From Nocardiopsis mwathae (GTDB taxonomy: Bacteria > Actinomycetota > Actinomycetes > Streptosporangiales > Streptosporangiaceae): a stretch of 64,000 nt of DNA. Every line of letters begins with the position of its first letter. Positions within the stretch are counted from its first letter, which is position 1. The stretch is taken from the NCBI RefSeq assembly GCF_014201195.1, contig NZ_JACHDS010000001.1, positions 2,418,001 through 2,482,000 of the forward strand. The letters run 5' to 3'. A program made the position numbers and the translations under genes. Of the stretch, positions 8,138-16,726 are shown in pieces. The notes under the pieces were generated by a model, which was not told the DNA's origin, ran no database searches, and saw only the letters and a list, made by a program, of their open reading frames with translations.

Positions 8138-8380
8138 ATGATCGACACCGCACTCCTTACCACCGTCATCTGGATCACCCTCGTCGGCATCGGGCTGACC
8201 TTCGCGATCGGCCTCGCGGTCATCGCCGACCAGGCGATGCGCCACCGCGAGGCACGCGCAGACCGCACCGCACCGCTCCCGGCGGGGACCCGGGAGAACG
8301 GAACGCAGCCCCGTCACGCGGCGGACACGGCCGGTGGGGCGGCCGTGGACCGGGCCGCGGCGGAGAAGCAGCCGGTCTGA
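8138..8380 (+). CDS. Small single-pass membrane protein, unknown function
   Basis: An 80-residue product with one hydrophobic segment (about residues 5-30, TVIWITLVGIGLTFAIGLAV) followed by a basic, then polar tail rich in Ala, Arg and Thr. AAGGCGGAG at 8123-8131 precedes the ATG at 8138 by 6 bases. I do not recognise a family. Coding is supported by the membrane segment, the ribosome site and the terminator just downstream, but it remains a hypothetical gene. Confidence 0.5.
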   Translation: MIDTALLTTVIWITLVGIGLTFAIGLAVIADQAMRHREARADRTAPLPAGTRENGTQPRHAADTAGGAAVDRAAAEKQPV

Positions 8381-8399
8381 GGTGGAGCGGCCGGGTCGG

Positions 8400-8417
8400 C
8401 CGAGTCGGCCGACTCGG
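8400..8417. repeat. 18-bp perfect palindrome
   Basis: CCGAGTCGGCCGACTCGG reads the same on both strands. It lies 20 bases downstream of the small membrane-protein gene, just before a larger terminator hairpin, and may be part of a double terminator. Confidence 0.6.
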
Positions 8418-8436
8418 CGCCACCGGCCCGATGATG

Positions 8437-8494
8437 ACGGCGCCCTCCTCCGGGGGCACCCGCGGCAGCGGGGCTCCACGGGGGAGGGCGCCGT
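8437..8494. terminator. Bidirectional hairpin terminator
   Basis: ACGGCGCCCTCC (8437-8448) pairs perfectly with GGAGGGCGCCGT (8483-8494), with a 34-base loop. It lies between the convergent small membrane-protein gene and the dehydratase gene. Confidence 0.6.
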
Positions 8495-8514
8495 AGGTCG
8501 TACGCGCCTCTTCG

Positions 8515-9561
8515 CTACAGGTCGTCGCTCTGGCCGGTCAGGACCGTAGCGGCCAGGAGGACCGGATCGACGTTGCCTCCCGAGACGACGGCGACCGTGT
8601 TCCCCGCCGGGGCGCGCCCCGACAGCACGGCCGCGGCGGCCAGGGCGCCACTGGGCTCCGCCACCACACGGGCCCGCCGTGCGATCCGGCCCATCGCCGC
8701 CCGGATCTCCTCCTCGGTGACGGTGAGGATGTCGTCCAGGCGTTCCCGCAGGTGGGCGAATGTCCGGTCGGACAGCCCCACGCGCACGCCGTCGGCGGCG
8801 GTCCGGGCGGTGCGCTCCGGCGACCAGGCGATCCGGCGGCCGACGGCCAGGCTCTCCGCGGCGTCGGCAGCCAACTCGGGTTCCACACCGATCACCGCGG
8901 CGTCCGGCTTCAGCTCTTTGACCGCGGTGGCCACCCCCGAGGCCAGCCCCCCGCCGCCGACCGGGAGCAGCACCGTGTCCACGGCCGGCAGGTCCTCCAG
9001 GATCTCCAGGCCGACGGTGCCCTGCCCGGCGATCACGGCGTCGTCGTCGAAGGGCGGAATCAGTGTCAGGCCGCGCTCCCCGGCCAGCCGCCGCGCGGTC
9101 TCCGACCGCTGCGCGGGGGTCACGATGACCACCTCGGCGCCGAGCTCCCGCATCGCGTCCGTCTTCACCTGCGGCGCGCCCTCGGGCACGACGACGACGC
9201 AGGCGACCCCGACGGCGCGGGCCGCGTACGCCAGGGCGCGGCCGTGGTTGCCCGACGAGTGGGTCACGACCCCGGCGGCGCGGGCCTCGTCGTCCAGGAG
9301 CGACAGCGCGTTCGTGGCGCCGCGGATCTTGAAGGACCCGACGGGTTGCAGGTTCTCCGCCTTCAGCCAGAGCGGCGGGCCGCCGCGCACCACGGGCATC
9401 GGCAGCAGCGGGGTACGCATGACGCCCCGCCCGCCCGCACCGTCCGCACCGTCCGCACCTCCGGTGCCGCTGACCGCGCCGCGCGGTGCGATGCGGTCGG
9501 CGGCGGCACGGATGTCGTCCAGGGCGATGAGCCCGGTCTCGACGTACTCGGTTCTCTCCAT
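8515..9561 (-). CDS. PLP-dependent threonine/serine dehydratase
   Basis: A 348-residue fold-type II PLP enzyme that deaminates L-threonine or L-serine to a 2-keto acid; serine racemase is a related possibility. The PLP lysine is in GSFKIRGA, the substrate loop in SSGNHGRA, and the phosphate-binding glycine loop in VGGGGLASG. There is no C-terminal ACT domain, so it is the short catabolic type without isoleucine control. A low-complexity ADGADGAGG stretch near residue 35 is encoded by a 9-bp tandem repeat. ATG at 9561 is the best-placed start although its ribosome site is weak. It diverges from the flavin reductase gene. Confidence 0.85.
   Translation of the reverse strand: MERTEYVETGLIALDDIRAAADRIAPRGAVSGTGGADGADGAGGRGVMRTPLLPMPVVRGGPPLWLKAENLQPVGSFKIRGATNALSLLDDEARAAGVVTHSSGNHGRALAYAARAVGVACVVVVPEGAPQVKTDAMRELGAEVVIVTPAQRSETARRLAGERGLTLIPPFDDDAVIAGQGTVGLEILEDLPAVDTVLLPVGGGGLASGVATAVKELKPDAAVIGVEPELAADAAESLAVGRRIAWSPERTARTAADGVRVGLSDRTFAHLRERLDDILTVTEEEIRAAMGRIARRARVVAEPSGALAAAAVLSGRAPAGNTVAVVSGGNVDPVLLAATVLTGQSDDL
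9435..9459. repeat. 9-bp tandem repeat inside the dehydratase gene
   Basis: CCGCACCGT is repeated 2.8 times (9435-9459). Within the dehydratase gene it encodes Ala-Asp-Gly repeats. The reverse complement is nearly the same as the 9-bp unit repeated at 10253-10288. Confidence 0.6.
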
Positions 9562-9624
9562 GCCCAACGGTATTCCCACACCGCACGCGTCCGATGACGG
9601 CCCGCGTGGCATGATCGTGGTCTG

Positions 9625-10251
9625 ATGCGTACTGACCTGACTCCCGAAGACCTGCCCGGCCGCGCCTTCTACCGGCTGCTCACGGCGGTGGTCGTTCCGC
9701 GCCCCATCGCCTGGATCTCTACGACGTCGGCATCCGGGGTGGACAACCTGGCCCCGCACTCGTTCTTCACCGTCTCCTCGGTGGAGCCGCCGATCGTGCA
9801 GTTCACCTCGGTGGGCCGCAAGGACCACCTGCGCAACGTCGAGGAGACCGGCGAGTTCGTGGTGAACTTCGCCCCGGAGCACCTGCAGCGGGAGATCAAC
9901 GCCACCGCCACCGACTACCCGCCGGAGGTCAGCGAGTTCGACGCGGTCGGCGTCACCCGCGAGCCCAGCAGCGCGGTCAAGCCCCCGCGGGTGGCCGCCT
10001 CCCCGGTGGCGCTGGAGTGCCGACTGCACTCCACCCTCCTCTTCGGCGACTCCACGGTGGTCTTCGGGCGGGTCGTGCACGCAGCGGTCGACGCCGACGT
10101 CCTCACCGGCGGGCACCCCGAGGTCGCCCGCTTGCGGCCGATCGCGCGGCTCGGCAAGGACGAGTGGGGCACCCTGGGTGAGGTCACCTCGCTGCCGCGG
10201 GTCCCCTATGCGGACCTTCCCGTCGGCGCCCCGGAGGCCGACCGGGGCTGA
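9625..10251 (+). CDS. Flavin reductase-like FMN-binding protein
   Basis: A 208-residue split-barrel protein of the flavin reductase (DIM6/NTAB-like) family. The FMN-binding strand RPIAWISTT and the following NLAPHSFFT and PPIVQFTSVGRKD are typical, as is the later VVNFAPEHLQ. Such proteins reduce flavin with NAD(P)H or bind FMN for an unidentified reaction. The length is standard for the short YhhN-independent actinobacterial form. It has no obvious operon partner: the dehydratase diverges upstream, and a 9-bp microsatellite follows its stop. Confidence 0.85.
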   Translation: MRTDLTPEDLPGRAFYRLLTAVVVPRPIAWISTTSASGVDNLAPHSFFTVSSVEPPIVQFTSVGRKDHLRNVEETGEFVVNFAPEHLQREINATATDYPPEVSEFDAVGVTREPSSAVKPPRVAASPVALECRLHSTLLFGDSTVVFGRVVHAAVDADVLTGGHPEVARLRPIARLGKDEWGTLGEVTSLPRVPYADLPVGAPEADRG

Positions 10252-10252
10252 T

Positions 10253-10288
10253 GCGGTGCGGGCGGTGCGGGCGGTGCGGGCGGTGCGG
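10253..10288. repeat. 9-bp tandem repeat, four exact copies
   Basis: GCGGTGCGG occurs four times head to tail, beginning 2 bases after the flavin reductase stop. Its reverse complement CCGCACCGC is one base different from the unit repeated inside the dehydratase gene at 9435-9459. Confidence 0.85.
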
Positions 10289-10486
10289 ATGGCCGACGCC
10301 CGCGCACCGCCCGGACCGTCCCGGTTTCACCCGGAATTGGTAAATATTGCTTTCGATTCCCCCGAGTCACCCTGACGACCCCTGGCCGCCACCCCCGCAC
10401 CGGCGATAACGTTCCGGCTGGGGTGGTGCCGCGGTTCCCCCTCCCCGCGGCACCACCTTCCGCTCCGCCTCGGCCGGCGCGGCACG

Positions 10487-12025
10487 CTAGAGGAAGTTGA
10501 CGCCCTGCGCCAGCGGCAGCTCGTCGGAGTAGTTCACCGTGTTGGTCGCCCGGCGCATGTAGGCCCGCCACGCATCCGAACCGGACTCGCGGCCGCCCCC
10601 GGTGTCCTTCTCCCCGCCGAAGGCCCCGCCGATCTCCGCACCCGACGTGCCGATGTTGACGTTGACGATGCCGCAGTCCGACGCGGCGAGGAAGCGCTCG
10701 GCCTCCCGCTGGTCGGACGTGAAGATGGCGCTCGACAACCCCTGCGTGACACCGTTGTGCAGCTCGACGGCCTCCTCCAAGGTGCGGTAGGTCAGCACGT
10801 AGAGGATGGGCGCGAAGGTCTCCTCCCGCACGATCTCGCTCTGCTCCGGCATCCGCACGACCGCCGGCTCCACGTAGTAGGCGTCGGGAGCGTCCTTCTC
10901 CAGGCACCGGTCCCCACCGGTGAGGACCCGCCCGCCGTCGGCGACCGCCCGGTCGAGCGCGGCGCGCAGCGCGGTGTGCGCGCGCTCGCCGATGAGCGGG
11001 CCCACCAGCGTCTCCTCGTCGAACGGGTCGCCGATACGCGGGCGCAGCTGCCCGTAGGCGGCCACGATCCGTTCGGTGAGCCGGTCGGCGACGTCCTCGT
11101 GCGCGATGATCCGGCGCAGCGTGGTGCAGCGCTGCCCCGCCGTCCCCGCCGCCGCGAACACGGTCCCCCGCACGGCCAGGTCGAGGTCGGCCGACGGGGC
11201 GATGACCGCCGCGTTGTTGCCCCCGAGTTCGAGCAGGCACCGCCCCATGCGGGCGGCGACGCGCGGCCCGACCTGCTTGCCCATCGCCACCGACCCGGTC
11301 GCCGACACCAGGGCCACGCGCGGGTCGTCGACGATCTGCTCGCCGACCTCCCGCTCCCCCAGCACGACCCGGTGCACCCCTTCGGGGGCGCCCACGTCCG
11401 CGCAGGCGCGGCGGAGCAGGCCGTGGCAGGCGAGCGCGGTCAGCGGGCTCAGCTCGGAGGGCTTCCACACGATGGTGTTGCCGCATACGAGAGCGACCGC
11501 GGTGTTCCACGACCACACCGCCACCGGGAAGTTGAACGCGGTGATGATCCCGACGACACCCAGCGGGTGCCAGGTCTCCATGAGTCGGTGCCCGGGGCGT
11601 TCGGAGGGCATCGTGCGCCCGTAGAGCTGGCGGGAGAGACCGACCGCGAAGTCGCAGATGTCGATCATCTCCTGGACCTCGCCGGCCGCCTCGGACCTGA
11701 TCTTCCCGGCCTCGATGGTGACGAGGTCGGCGAGGTCGTCCTTGTGCTCGCGCAGCAGCTCCCCCAGCCGGCGTACGAGGTTTCCGCGCTGCGGGGCGGG
11801 GGTGTCGCGCCAGACGGCGCGGAACGTCTCCTGCGCGGCGCCGATGGCCTGGTCCGTCTCGGCCGCGGTGGCGTAGGCGATGTCAAAGAGGGGGTCACCG
11901 GTGATGGGTGTGCGTGCGCTGTGACCGGTGGGGGCCGACGCGATGTACCCCGAAGCGCCACAGCGCTCCAGGGCGGCCTTCGCGCGTTCGGTGAGCCGGG
12001 CGGTGGTGGGGAGGGTGCTCATCAT
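10487..12025 (-). CDS. ALDH7-type aldehyde dehydrogenase (aminoadipate semialdehyde/piperideine-6-carboxylate dehydrogenase)
   Basis: A 512-residue aldehyde dehydrogenase most like the ALDH7A1/AmaB branch, which oxidises alpha-aminoadipate semialdehyde in lysine breakdown. The nucleophilic cysteine is in GTAGQRCTTLRR, the general-base glutamate in LLELGGNNA, and the NAD loop in SATGSVAMGKQ. The C-terminus has the branch-specific FGGEKDTGGGRESGSDAWRA and ends GVNFL. GGAGA stands 7-8 bases before the ATG at 12025; a second ATG follows directly. No lysine aminotransferase gene is adjacent, so the pathway assignment comes from family knowledge only. Confidence 0.88.
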   Translation of the reverse strand: MMSTLPTTARLTERAKAALERCGASGYIASAPTGHSARTPITGDPLFDIAYATAAETDQAIGAAQETFRAVWRDTPAPQRGNLVRRLGELLREHKDDLADLVTIEAGKIRSEAAGEVQEMIDICDFAVGLSRQLYGRTMPSERPGHRLMETWHPLGVVGIITAFNFPVAVWSWNTAVALVCGNTIVWKPSELSPLTALACHGLLRRACADVGAPEGVHRVVLGEREVGEQIVDDPRVALVSATGSVAMGKQVGPRVAARMGRCLLELGGNNAAVIAPSADLDLAVRGTVFAAAGTAGQRCTTLRRIIAHEDVADRLTERIVAAYGQLRPRIGDPFDEETLVGPLIGERAHTALRAALDRAVADGGRVLTGGDRCLEKDAPDAYYVEPAVVRMPEQSEIVREETFAPILYVLTYRTLEEAVELHNGVTQGLSSAIFTSDQREAERFLAASDCGIVNVNIGTSGAEIGGAFGGEKDTGGGRESGSDAWRAYMRRATNTVNYSDELPLAQGVNFL

Positions 12026-12159
12026 CGTCTCTCTCCGTTGAGAGGATCGGGTCATGGTGCGGGAGTCATCTTCCCTTCCCCGTGCCGGATTAACCGCCCG
12101 TCCGCACGCCCGCGCCCGGTCGAGGCGCCGACCAGGGGCGGGGTGCGTATCCGGGGTGG

Positions 12160-13083
12160 TCAGTCCCGCATGCCCAGGTGCGGCTGCGGGCCGGTACCGG
12201 TCAGCCGGGGCTGCGGCCCGGTCGCGACCGTCCGGCCGCGTGCGAAGGGGACGGCCTGCTCCGCCGGGCGCGATGCGGATCCGTTCGGGGACGGACGGCG
12301 CATCAGGCCGACGGCCAGCAGCTGCCAGGCGGTGTAGGCCACCGTGTAGACGGCGACGGCGGCCGCCAGGACCACGGCCGCATCCACCGCGGTCATCGCG
12401 AGCTTGGCCCACACCAGCTCACCTTCGGCCTGCCACCGGTTGAGCCGGAAGGCCTCGGCGGGAACACGCGCCGCATCGACGACGGCCAGCCCCACGACCA
12501 GCGCCATACCGCTCCACACCGGAAGCCGCCACCACCGCGGCAGGCCGACCGTCGGCTCGTCCTCGACGGGAACGGCGCGCAGCATCCACGCCACGATCCA
12601 GACGGCCATCGCCACCCCCAGCACGACGCTCAGGCCGTCCTGCACCACCTGCTGGCGGGACACGCCGCCGACCACCGCCTCGGTCGACGGCCACGGCACG
12701 ACGTCGCCGTGCGTGATGCCGTCGAGCAGGATGTGGGTGACCGCGCCGAGGAACACCGACAAGGCGGCCCACCCCAGGGTCCGCCCGTCCCATCGGAACC
12801 CGCGCGCCGGGCCGGCGAGTCGACGTCGGGCCCAGCCGGGCGCCAGCGCCACCAGGGGACGTTTGAGCAGCGCCTGGAAGACGACGAAGACGGCCATTCC
12901 CAGCAGGGACCCCAGCAGCAGGTCGGAGATCTGGTAGCCGAGCCCGTCGAGCACCGCCGGCACCGCGACCGGAACGAACTTCCCGAAATCCGGCGACATC
13001 GCACCGATCGCCAGCGCGGACGGCAGCAGCCGATCCCGTGACATCGGAATCGCCACAGCGGCGTGGCACAGCGTGAACGGCAC
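12160..13083 (-). CDS. DUF4184-family multi-spanning membrane protein
   Basis: A 307-residue membrane protein of the DUF4184 family, a group loosely related to YdjM/LrgB-type membrane-bound hydrolases. The N-terminal motif PFTLCHAAVAIP and the segment SPDFGKFVP, followed later by THILLDGITHGD, give His/Asp residues at membrane faces that suggest metal binding. Five or six hydrophobic segments are visible. The function is unknown. GTG at 13083 is preceded by AAGGAGA at a usable distance. The C-terminal 50 residues are polar and not conserved in appearance. Confidence 0.75.
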   Translation of the reverse strand: MPFTLCHAAVAIPMSRDRLLPSALAIGAMSPDFGKFVPVAVPAVLDGLGYQISDLLLGSLLGMAVFVVFQALLKRPLVALAPGWARRRLAGPARGFRWDGRTLGWAALSVFLGAVTHILLDGITHGDVVPWPSTEAVVGGVSRQQVVQDGLSVVLGVAMAVWIVAWMLRAVPVEDEPTVGLPRWWRLPVWSGMALVVGLAVVDAARVPAEAFRLNRWQAEGELVWAKLAMTAVDAAVVLAAAVAVYTVAYTAWQLLAVGLMRRPSPNGSASRPAEQAVPFARGRTVATGPQPRLTGTGPQPHLGMRD

Positions 13084-13117
13084 CGTAGATCTCCTTCTTC
13101 GCACATGGCCGCGAATC

Positions 13118-13162
13118 GGACGCACGGCGCCCGCGTGCCCCCTCCGCGGGCGCCGTGCGTCC
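13118..13162. repeat. 18-bp perfect inverted repeat between divergent genes
   Basis: GGACGCACGGCGCCCGCG (13118-13135) pairs exactly with CGCGGGCGCCGTGCGTCC (13145-13162), leaving a 9-base loop. It looks like a strong terminator, yet it lies between two genes that diverge, 35 bases upstream of the DUF4184 start. It might insulate the two promoters or act in a leader RNA. Confidence 0.7.
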
Positions 13163-13351
13163 CTGACACGACCCCTATCGCCGCGCCCCGGTGGACCGGT
13201 TCCCGCACGGGATGCGATCCGGGTCATACTTCCGACTTCCGCTACCGACGCGGCGCCCGGTGCCGGGTGCGGGCGCCGGGGCCGCGCGGGGTAAACTCCG
13301 CACCGGCCGCAGGCCCGACCGCGCCGCCGGTGACGCGTGCGAGGAACCCGA

Positions 13352-14536
13352 GTGCGAAAGGCCGCCCCAGTGAATGCCACCGAGCCCACCGTCGAGGAGA
13401 GCCGAGCCGAGCTGGACGCGCCGCAGCTGCTGCTGCGCCGCTCCGGATTCGGCGCCGCGGCTCCCCTGTTCTCCGCCGATCTGGCCGGAGCCGGGAGCCT
13501 CGACGTCGCAGAGCAGGTGGTCACGTCGCACGGACGCCGCCTGTGGTCGGAAGCGGTGCGGGAGAGCGGCGACGTCATCGACGACCGTCCGCTGTACTGG
13601 GCGCGGCTCACGCTCAGTGCGCGGCTGCGGTCCTGGCAGCCCGAGTTCACGCTCGACGAGCGCGAGCGCGGCGCGCTGCTGACCCGGCTCGAACACGCCT
13701 CGCGCGGCCACGACGACCTCGTCTTCGCCCCCGGAGACCGGCAGCTGCGCGTCATCGTCACCGGGTTCGACCCGTTCGACCTCGACACCGACGTCCGCGC
13801 GTCCAACCCCTCCGGTGTCGCCGCCCTCACCCTGCACGACGCGACCTTCGACATCGGCGGGTACACGGCCGTGGTGCGCACGGCCCTGTTCCCGGTACGG
13901 TGGCGCGATTTCACCGACGGCATGGTCGAGCGCGTCCTCCTCCCCCACTACACCGCCGACCCGGGCAGCTCGGCCGCGGCCGACGCCGTCATCACGGTCA
14001 GCCAGGGCCGCGAGGGCCGCTTCGACCTGGAGGCCCACAACGCGGCCTGGCGCGGCGGGCGTGCCGACAACGAGGGCCGCACCGCGCCCGGCCCCGTTCC
14101 GCTGGGTGCGGAGGCGCCGCGCGTGGACCCGCGGCCGGAATGGAGCACCTCGTCCCTGCCCCGGCGGGCCATCGTCGCCCAGGCCACCGGGCGCTTCCCC
14201 GTGCACGACAACACCGCGGTCACCGAGATCCCGGCCGGCGAGGGGCCGGAGGGATCGACCGTGCACCGCCCGAACGGCCCCACCCCGGGCTCGTGGGCAC
14301 GGGGCGGCGGAGGCGGCGACTACCTCTCCAACGAGATCGCCTACCGCAACACGCTGCTGCGCGACGCCATCGGCCGCCCCCTCCCGGCCGGGCACGTGCA
14401 CACCCCGGCGCTGCACCCCGGCAGTGCCGACCCGGCCACGCTGACCGACCCTGCCTTCGAGCGCGACCGCGCCGACATCGTCGGGCAGCTGCGCGCGATC
14501 ATCGCCGCCGCGCTTCGCCCCACCGCCCAGGGGTGA
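13352..14536 (+). CDS. Peptidase C15 (pyroglutamyl peptidase)-like protein with Cys replaced by Ser
   Basis: The 394-residue protein has a C15-like core of about 270 residues behind an N-terminal extension of about 125 residues with no recognised domain. Core motifs include VTGFDPF with SNPSG, then SQGREGRFDLE (glutamate region), DNEGR, GGDYLSNEIAYRN and GHVHTPAL (histidine region). In classical pyroglutamyl peptidases the sequence before NxxxY carries the nucleophile cysteine (VCN); here the codon is TCC, giving LSN. The enzyme may use serine, have another role, or be inactive. GTG at 13352 has GAGGA 6 bases upstream; GTG at 13370 with AAAGG is an alternative. Confidence 0.7.
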   Translation: MRKAAPVNATEPTVEESRAELDAPQLLLRRSGFGAAAPLFSADLAGAGSLDVAEQVVTSHGRRLWSEAVRESGDVIDDRPLYWARLTLSARLRSWQPEFTLDERERGALLTRLEHASRGHDDLVFAPGDRQLRVIVTGFDPFDLDTDVRASNPSGVAALTLHDATFDIGGYTAVVRTALFPVRWRDFTDGMVERVLLPHYTADPGSSAAADAVITVSQGREGRFDLEAHNAAWRGGRADNEGRTAPGPVPLGAEAPRVDPRPEWSTSSLPRRAIVAQATGRFPVHDNTAVTEIPAGEGPEGSTVHRPNGPTPGSWARGGGGGDYLSNEIAYRNTLLRDAIGRPLPAGHVHTPALHPGSADPATLTDPAFERDRADIVGQLRAIIAAALRPTAQG

Positions 14537-14579
14537 TCCGGTTCCGCTCCGGTGGACAGGGGCACACGGCCGGAAGCGG

Positions 14580-15278
14580 TCACCGCCGCCCGGTGCCGCC
14601 CTCCCCCTCGGCCTCCCCGTCCATCAGGCCGCTGCGGTAGGCCCACGCCGCGATCTCCACGCGGTTGCGGGCGTGCAGCTTTCCCTGGACACTCGCAAGG
14701 TGGGTCTTGACCGTACTCAGCGAGACGAACAGGCGCTCGGCGACCTCGACGTTGGTCAGGCCCTCGGCGACCGCGCGGACGATGTCGACCTCGCGGTCGG
14801 TCAGCCCCCGCTCGCGCGGGTCGGCGCCGCCGCGGGCCGCGGCACCGCTCTGCCGGGCGAAGTGGCGCAGCAGCCGGACGGTGATCCGCGGTGAGACGAG
14901 GGCGTCGCCGCGCGCCGCCGCGCGCACGGCCTCGATCAGCAGGGGCGGCCCCGCGTCCTTGAGGAGGAAGCCGACCGCGCCGCCCGCCAGCGCGGCGTGC
15001 ACGTATTCATCAAGGTCGAATGTGGTGACCACGACGACCTTGAGCGGGTCGGGCACGCCGGGGCCGGCCAGCCGCCGGGTGACCTCCAGCCCGTCGATTC
15101 CCGGCATGCGGATGTCCATCAGGCACACGTCGGGGCGGACCTCGCGGGCCAGCCGCAGCGCCTCGATACCGTCTCCGGCCTCGGCCACCACCTCGATACC
15201 GTCCTCGGCGTCGAGGATGTACCGGAACCCCGTCCGCACCATGCTCTGGTCGTCGGCCAGCAGCACTCTGATCGTCAT
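14580..15278 (-). CDS. NarL/LuxR-family response regulator
   Basis: A 232-residue two-domain regulator. The receiver domain (residues 1-120) shows the acidic pocket ADDQ, the phosphoacceptor in CLMDIRMPGIDGLE, the conserved VVVTTFDLDEYV and the lysine in FLLKDAGP. The C-terminal LuxR helix-turn-helix contains LTDREVDIVRAVAEGLTNVE and VSLSTVKTHL. Its ATG overlaps the stop of the kinase gene by 4 bases, so the pair is co-translated. Its targets are not visible here. Confidence 0.95.
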   Translation of the reverse strand: MTIRVLLADDQSMVRTGFRYILDAEDGIEVVAEAGDGIEALRLAREVRPDVCLMDIRMPGIDGLEVTRRLAGPGVPDPLKVVVVTTFDLDEYVHAALAGGAVGFLLKDAGPPLLIEAVRAAARGDALVSPRITVRLLRHFARQSGAAARGGADPRERGLTDREVDIVRAVAEGLTNVEVAERLFVSLSTVKTHLASVQGKLHARNRVEIAAWAYRSGLMDGEAEGEGGTGRR

Positions 15279-16570
15279 GTCTCCCCTTGTGCACCATCCC
15301 CCGGGGCCGGTCGGAGGTCGCCCGCACCGGTGGGCAGTTCGGCGCGCACGGTCCATCCCGGGCCGCCGTCGGTGGCCGGCCCGGCGGTACAGGTGCCGCC
15401 GAGCAGTCGGGCACGCTCGGCCATGCCGATCAGACCGTACCCCCCGCCGTCGCCGAACGGCGAACCGCCGCCCCCGCCGTCATCGCGCACCTCCAGTCGG
15501 ACGCGCCCCTCGGAGGTGTCGGCGGTGACCCGGATGCGCGTGGCGTCGGGGGCGTAGCGGCGGGCGTTGGTGACCGCCTCCTGGGCGATGCGGGCCACGG
15601 CCGTTCCGACATCGGGCGCCAGTCGTGCCAGGTCCCCGGCCATCCGCACCTCCACGGGCGGACCGCCGCCGTCGCCGGCCCCCTCCAGTGCCCGCAGCGC
15701 CGCCGGGAGGTCCGGTGCGTCCAGCGGTGCGGCCCCCTCCCGCAGCGCGCCGACGAGGCGCCGCATCGCGGTCAGCGCCTGGGCCCCGGCCGACTCGATT
15801 TCGGGCAGCGCCTTGACCACCGTCTCCGGGTTGCGCGCCCCGATGTGCTGGAGCGCCTGGGCCTGCACCACGATGCCGGTGACCTGGTGCGCCACGACGT
15901 CGTGCAGGTCGCGGGCGAGTGCGATGCGCTCCTCACGGCGGACTTCGGCGATGTGCCGCTCATGCTGGGCCGAACGCCACCGCAGGTAGAAGCCGGGCGC
16001 GAGCATCAGCAGCACGGCCGTCGTCGACACGGTGGGGTCGAAGTCCACGATCTCGCCACCCTGCAGCGCCGCCGCGAGCTGCCCGCTGCGCAGCGTGTCG
16101 GCGAACAGGCTCGACACCGCCAGGAGGCCCGCCCCGGCGATGGCCCAGGGGCGGCAGCGCAGCGCCACCAGGGTCAGCAGCAGGAACAGCGCCATGCCCT
16201 CACTGGCGCCGAAGGCGTAGCCGAACAGTCCTTTGGGCCCCGGTGCCAGGGCGGCGGACGTCGCGAGCATCACCGCGATGCCCGCCAGCGCGCTCAGGCC
16301 GGTGCGCCGGGGGCCGGTGGTGTGCGGCACGGCGCTCAGTGCGATCAGGCTCATCACCCCGCCCGAGGCGACGTGCAGGTAGTCCCGGTAGGAGGGCGGC
16401 GGGCCGACCCAGTCGGGCTCCCGGTTCGGCAGCCCCAGTGCCAACCCGAGGTCGCCGACCCACACCGCACCGAGCACTCCGAGCGCGCCGAGCACCAGAA
16501 CGGTGTCCAGCCCCCGTGACCGCTCGCCTCGCGCCACCCGCCGCAGCGCCCCCCTCACCGTGCCTCGCAT
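15275..16570 (-). CDS. DesK/NarX-type sensor histidine kinase
   Basis: A 431-residue membrane kinase. The first 200 residues contain five or six hydrophobic segments with no large extracellular loop, so it probably senses an intramembrane or envelope signal. A dimerisation/phosphoacceptor region follows with the H-box ERIALARDLHDVVAHQVTG. The ATPase domain has the N-box AQEAVTNARRYAPD and glycine-rich loops DDGGGGG and GGYGLIGMAERA. On the minus strand TAACCT (16582-16577) ends 6 bases before the ATG, the spacing of a leaderless transcript, and no ribosome site is present. Confidence 0.93.
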   Translation of the reverse strand: MRGTVRGALRRVARGERSRGLDTVLVLGALGVLGAVWVGDLGLALGLPNREPDWVGPPPSYRDYLHVASGGVMSLIALSAVPHTTGPRRTGLSALAGIAVMLATSAALAPGPKGLFGYAFGASEGMALFLLLTLVALRCRPWAIAGAGLLAVSSLFADTLRSGQLAAALQGGEIVDFDPTVSTTAVLLMLAPGFYLRWRSAQHERHIAEVRREERIALARDLHDVVAHQVTGIVVQAQALQHIGARNPETVVKALPEIESAGAQALTAMRRLVGALREGAAPLDAPDLPAALRALEGAGDGGGPPVEVRMAGDLARLAPDVGTAVARIAQEAVTNARRYAPDATRIRVTADTSEGRVRLEVRDDGGGGGSPFGDGGGYGLIGMAERARLLGGTCTAGPATDGGPGWTVRAELPTGAGDLRPAPGDGAQGET

Positions 16571-16726
16571 AACGCCAGGTTAGGGGTGTTCCCCCGGCAC
16601 ACGCCTCAGCCGATCGGCCCAGGATCGGCCAGACGGTTCCCGCCACCACGTCTTTCGCCGAACCCCTGCGGACGTGTCCGCCACGCTCTACGTCGAGTAG
16701 CTCGGGATTCAGGAGACGGAGCGGCC

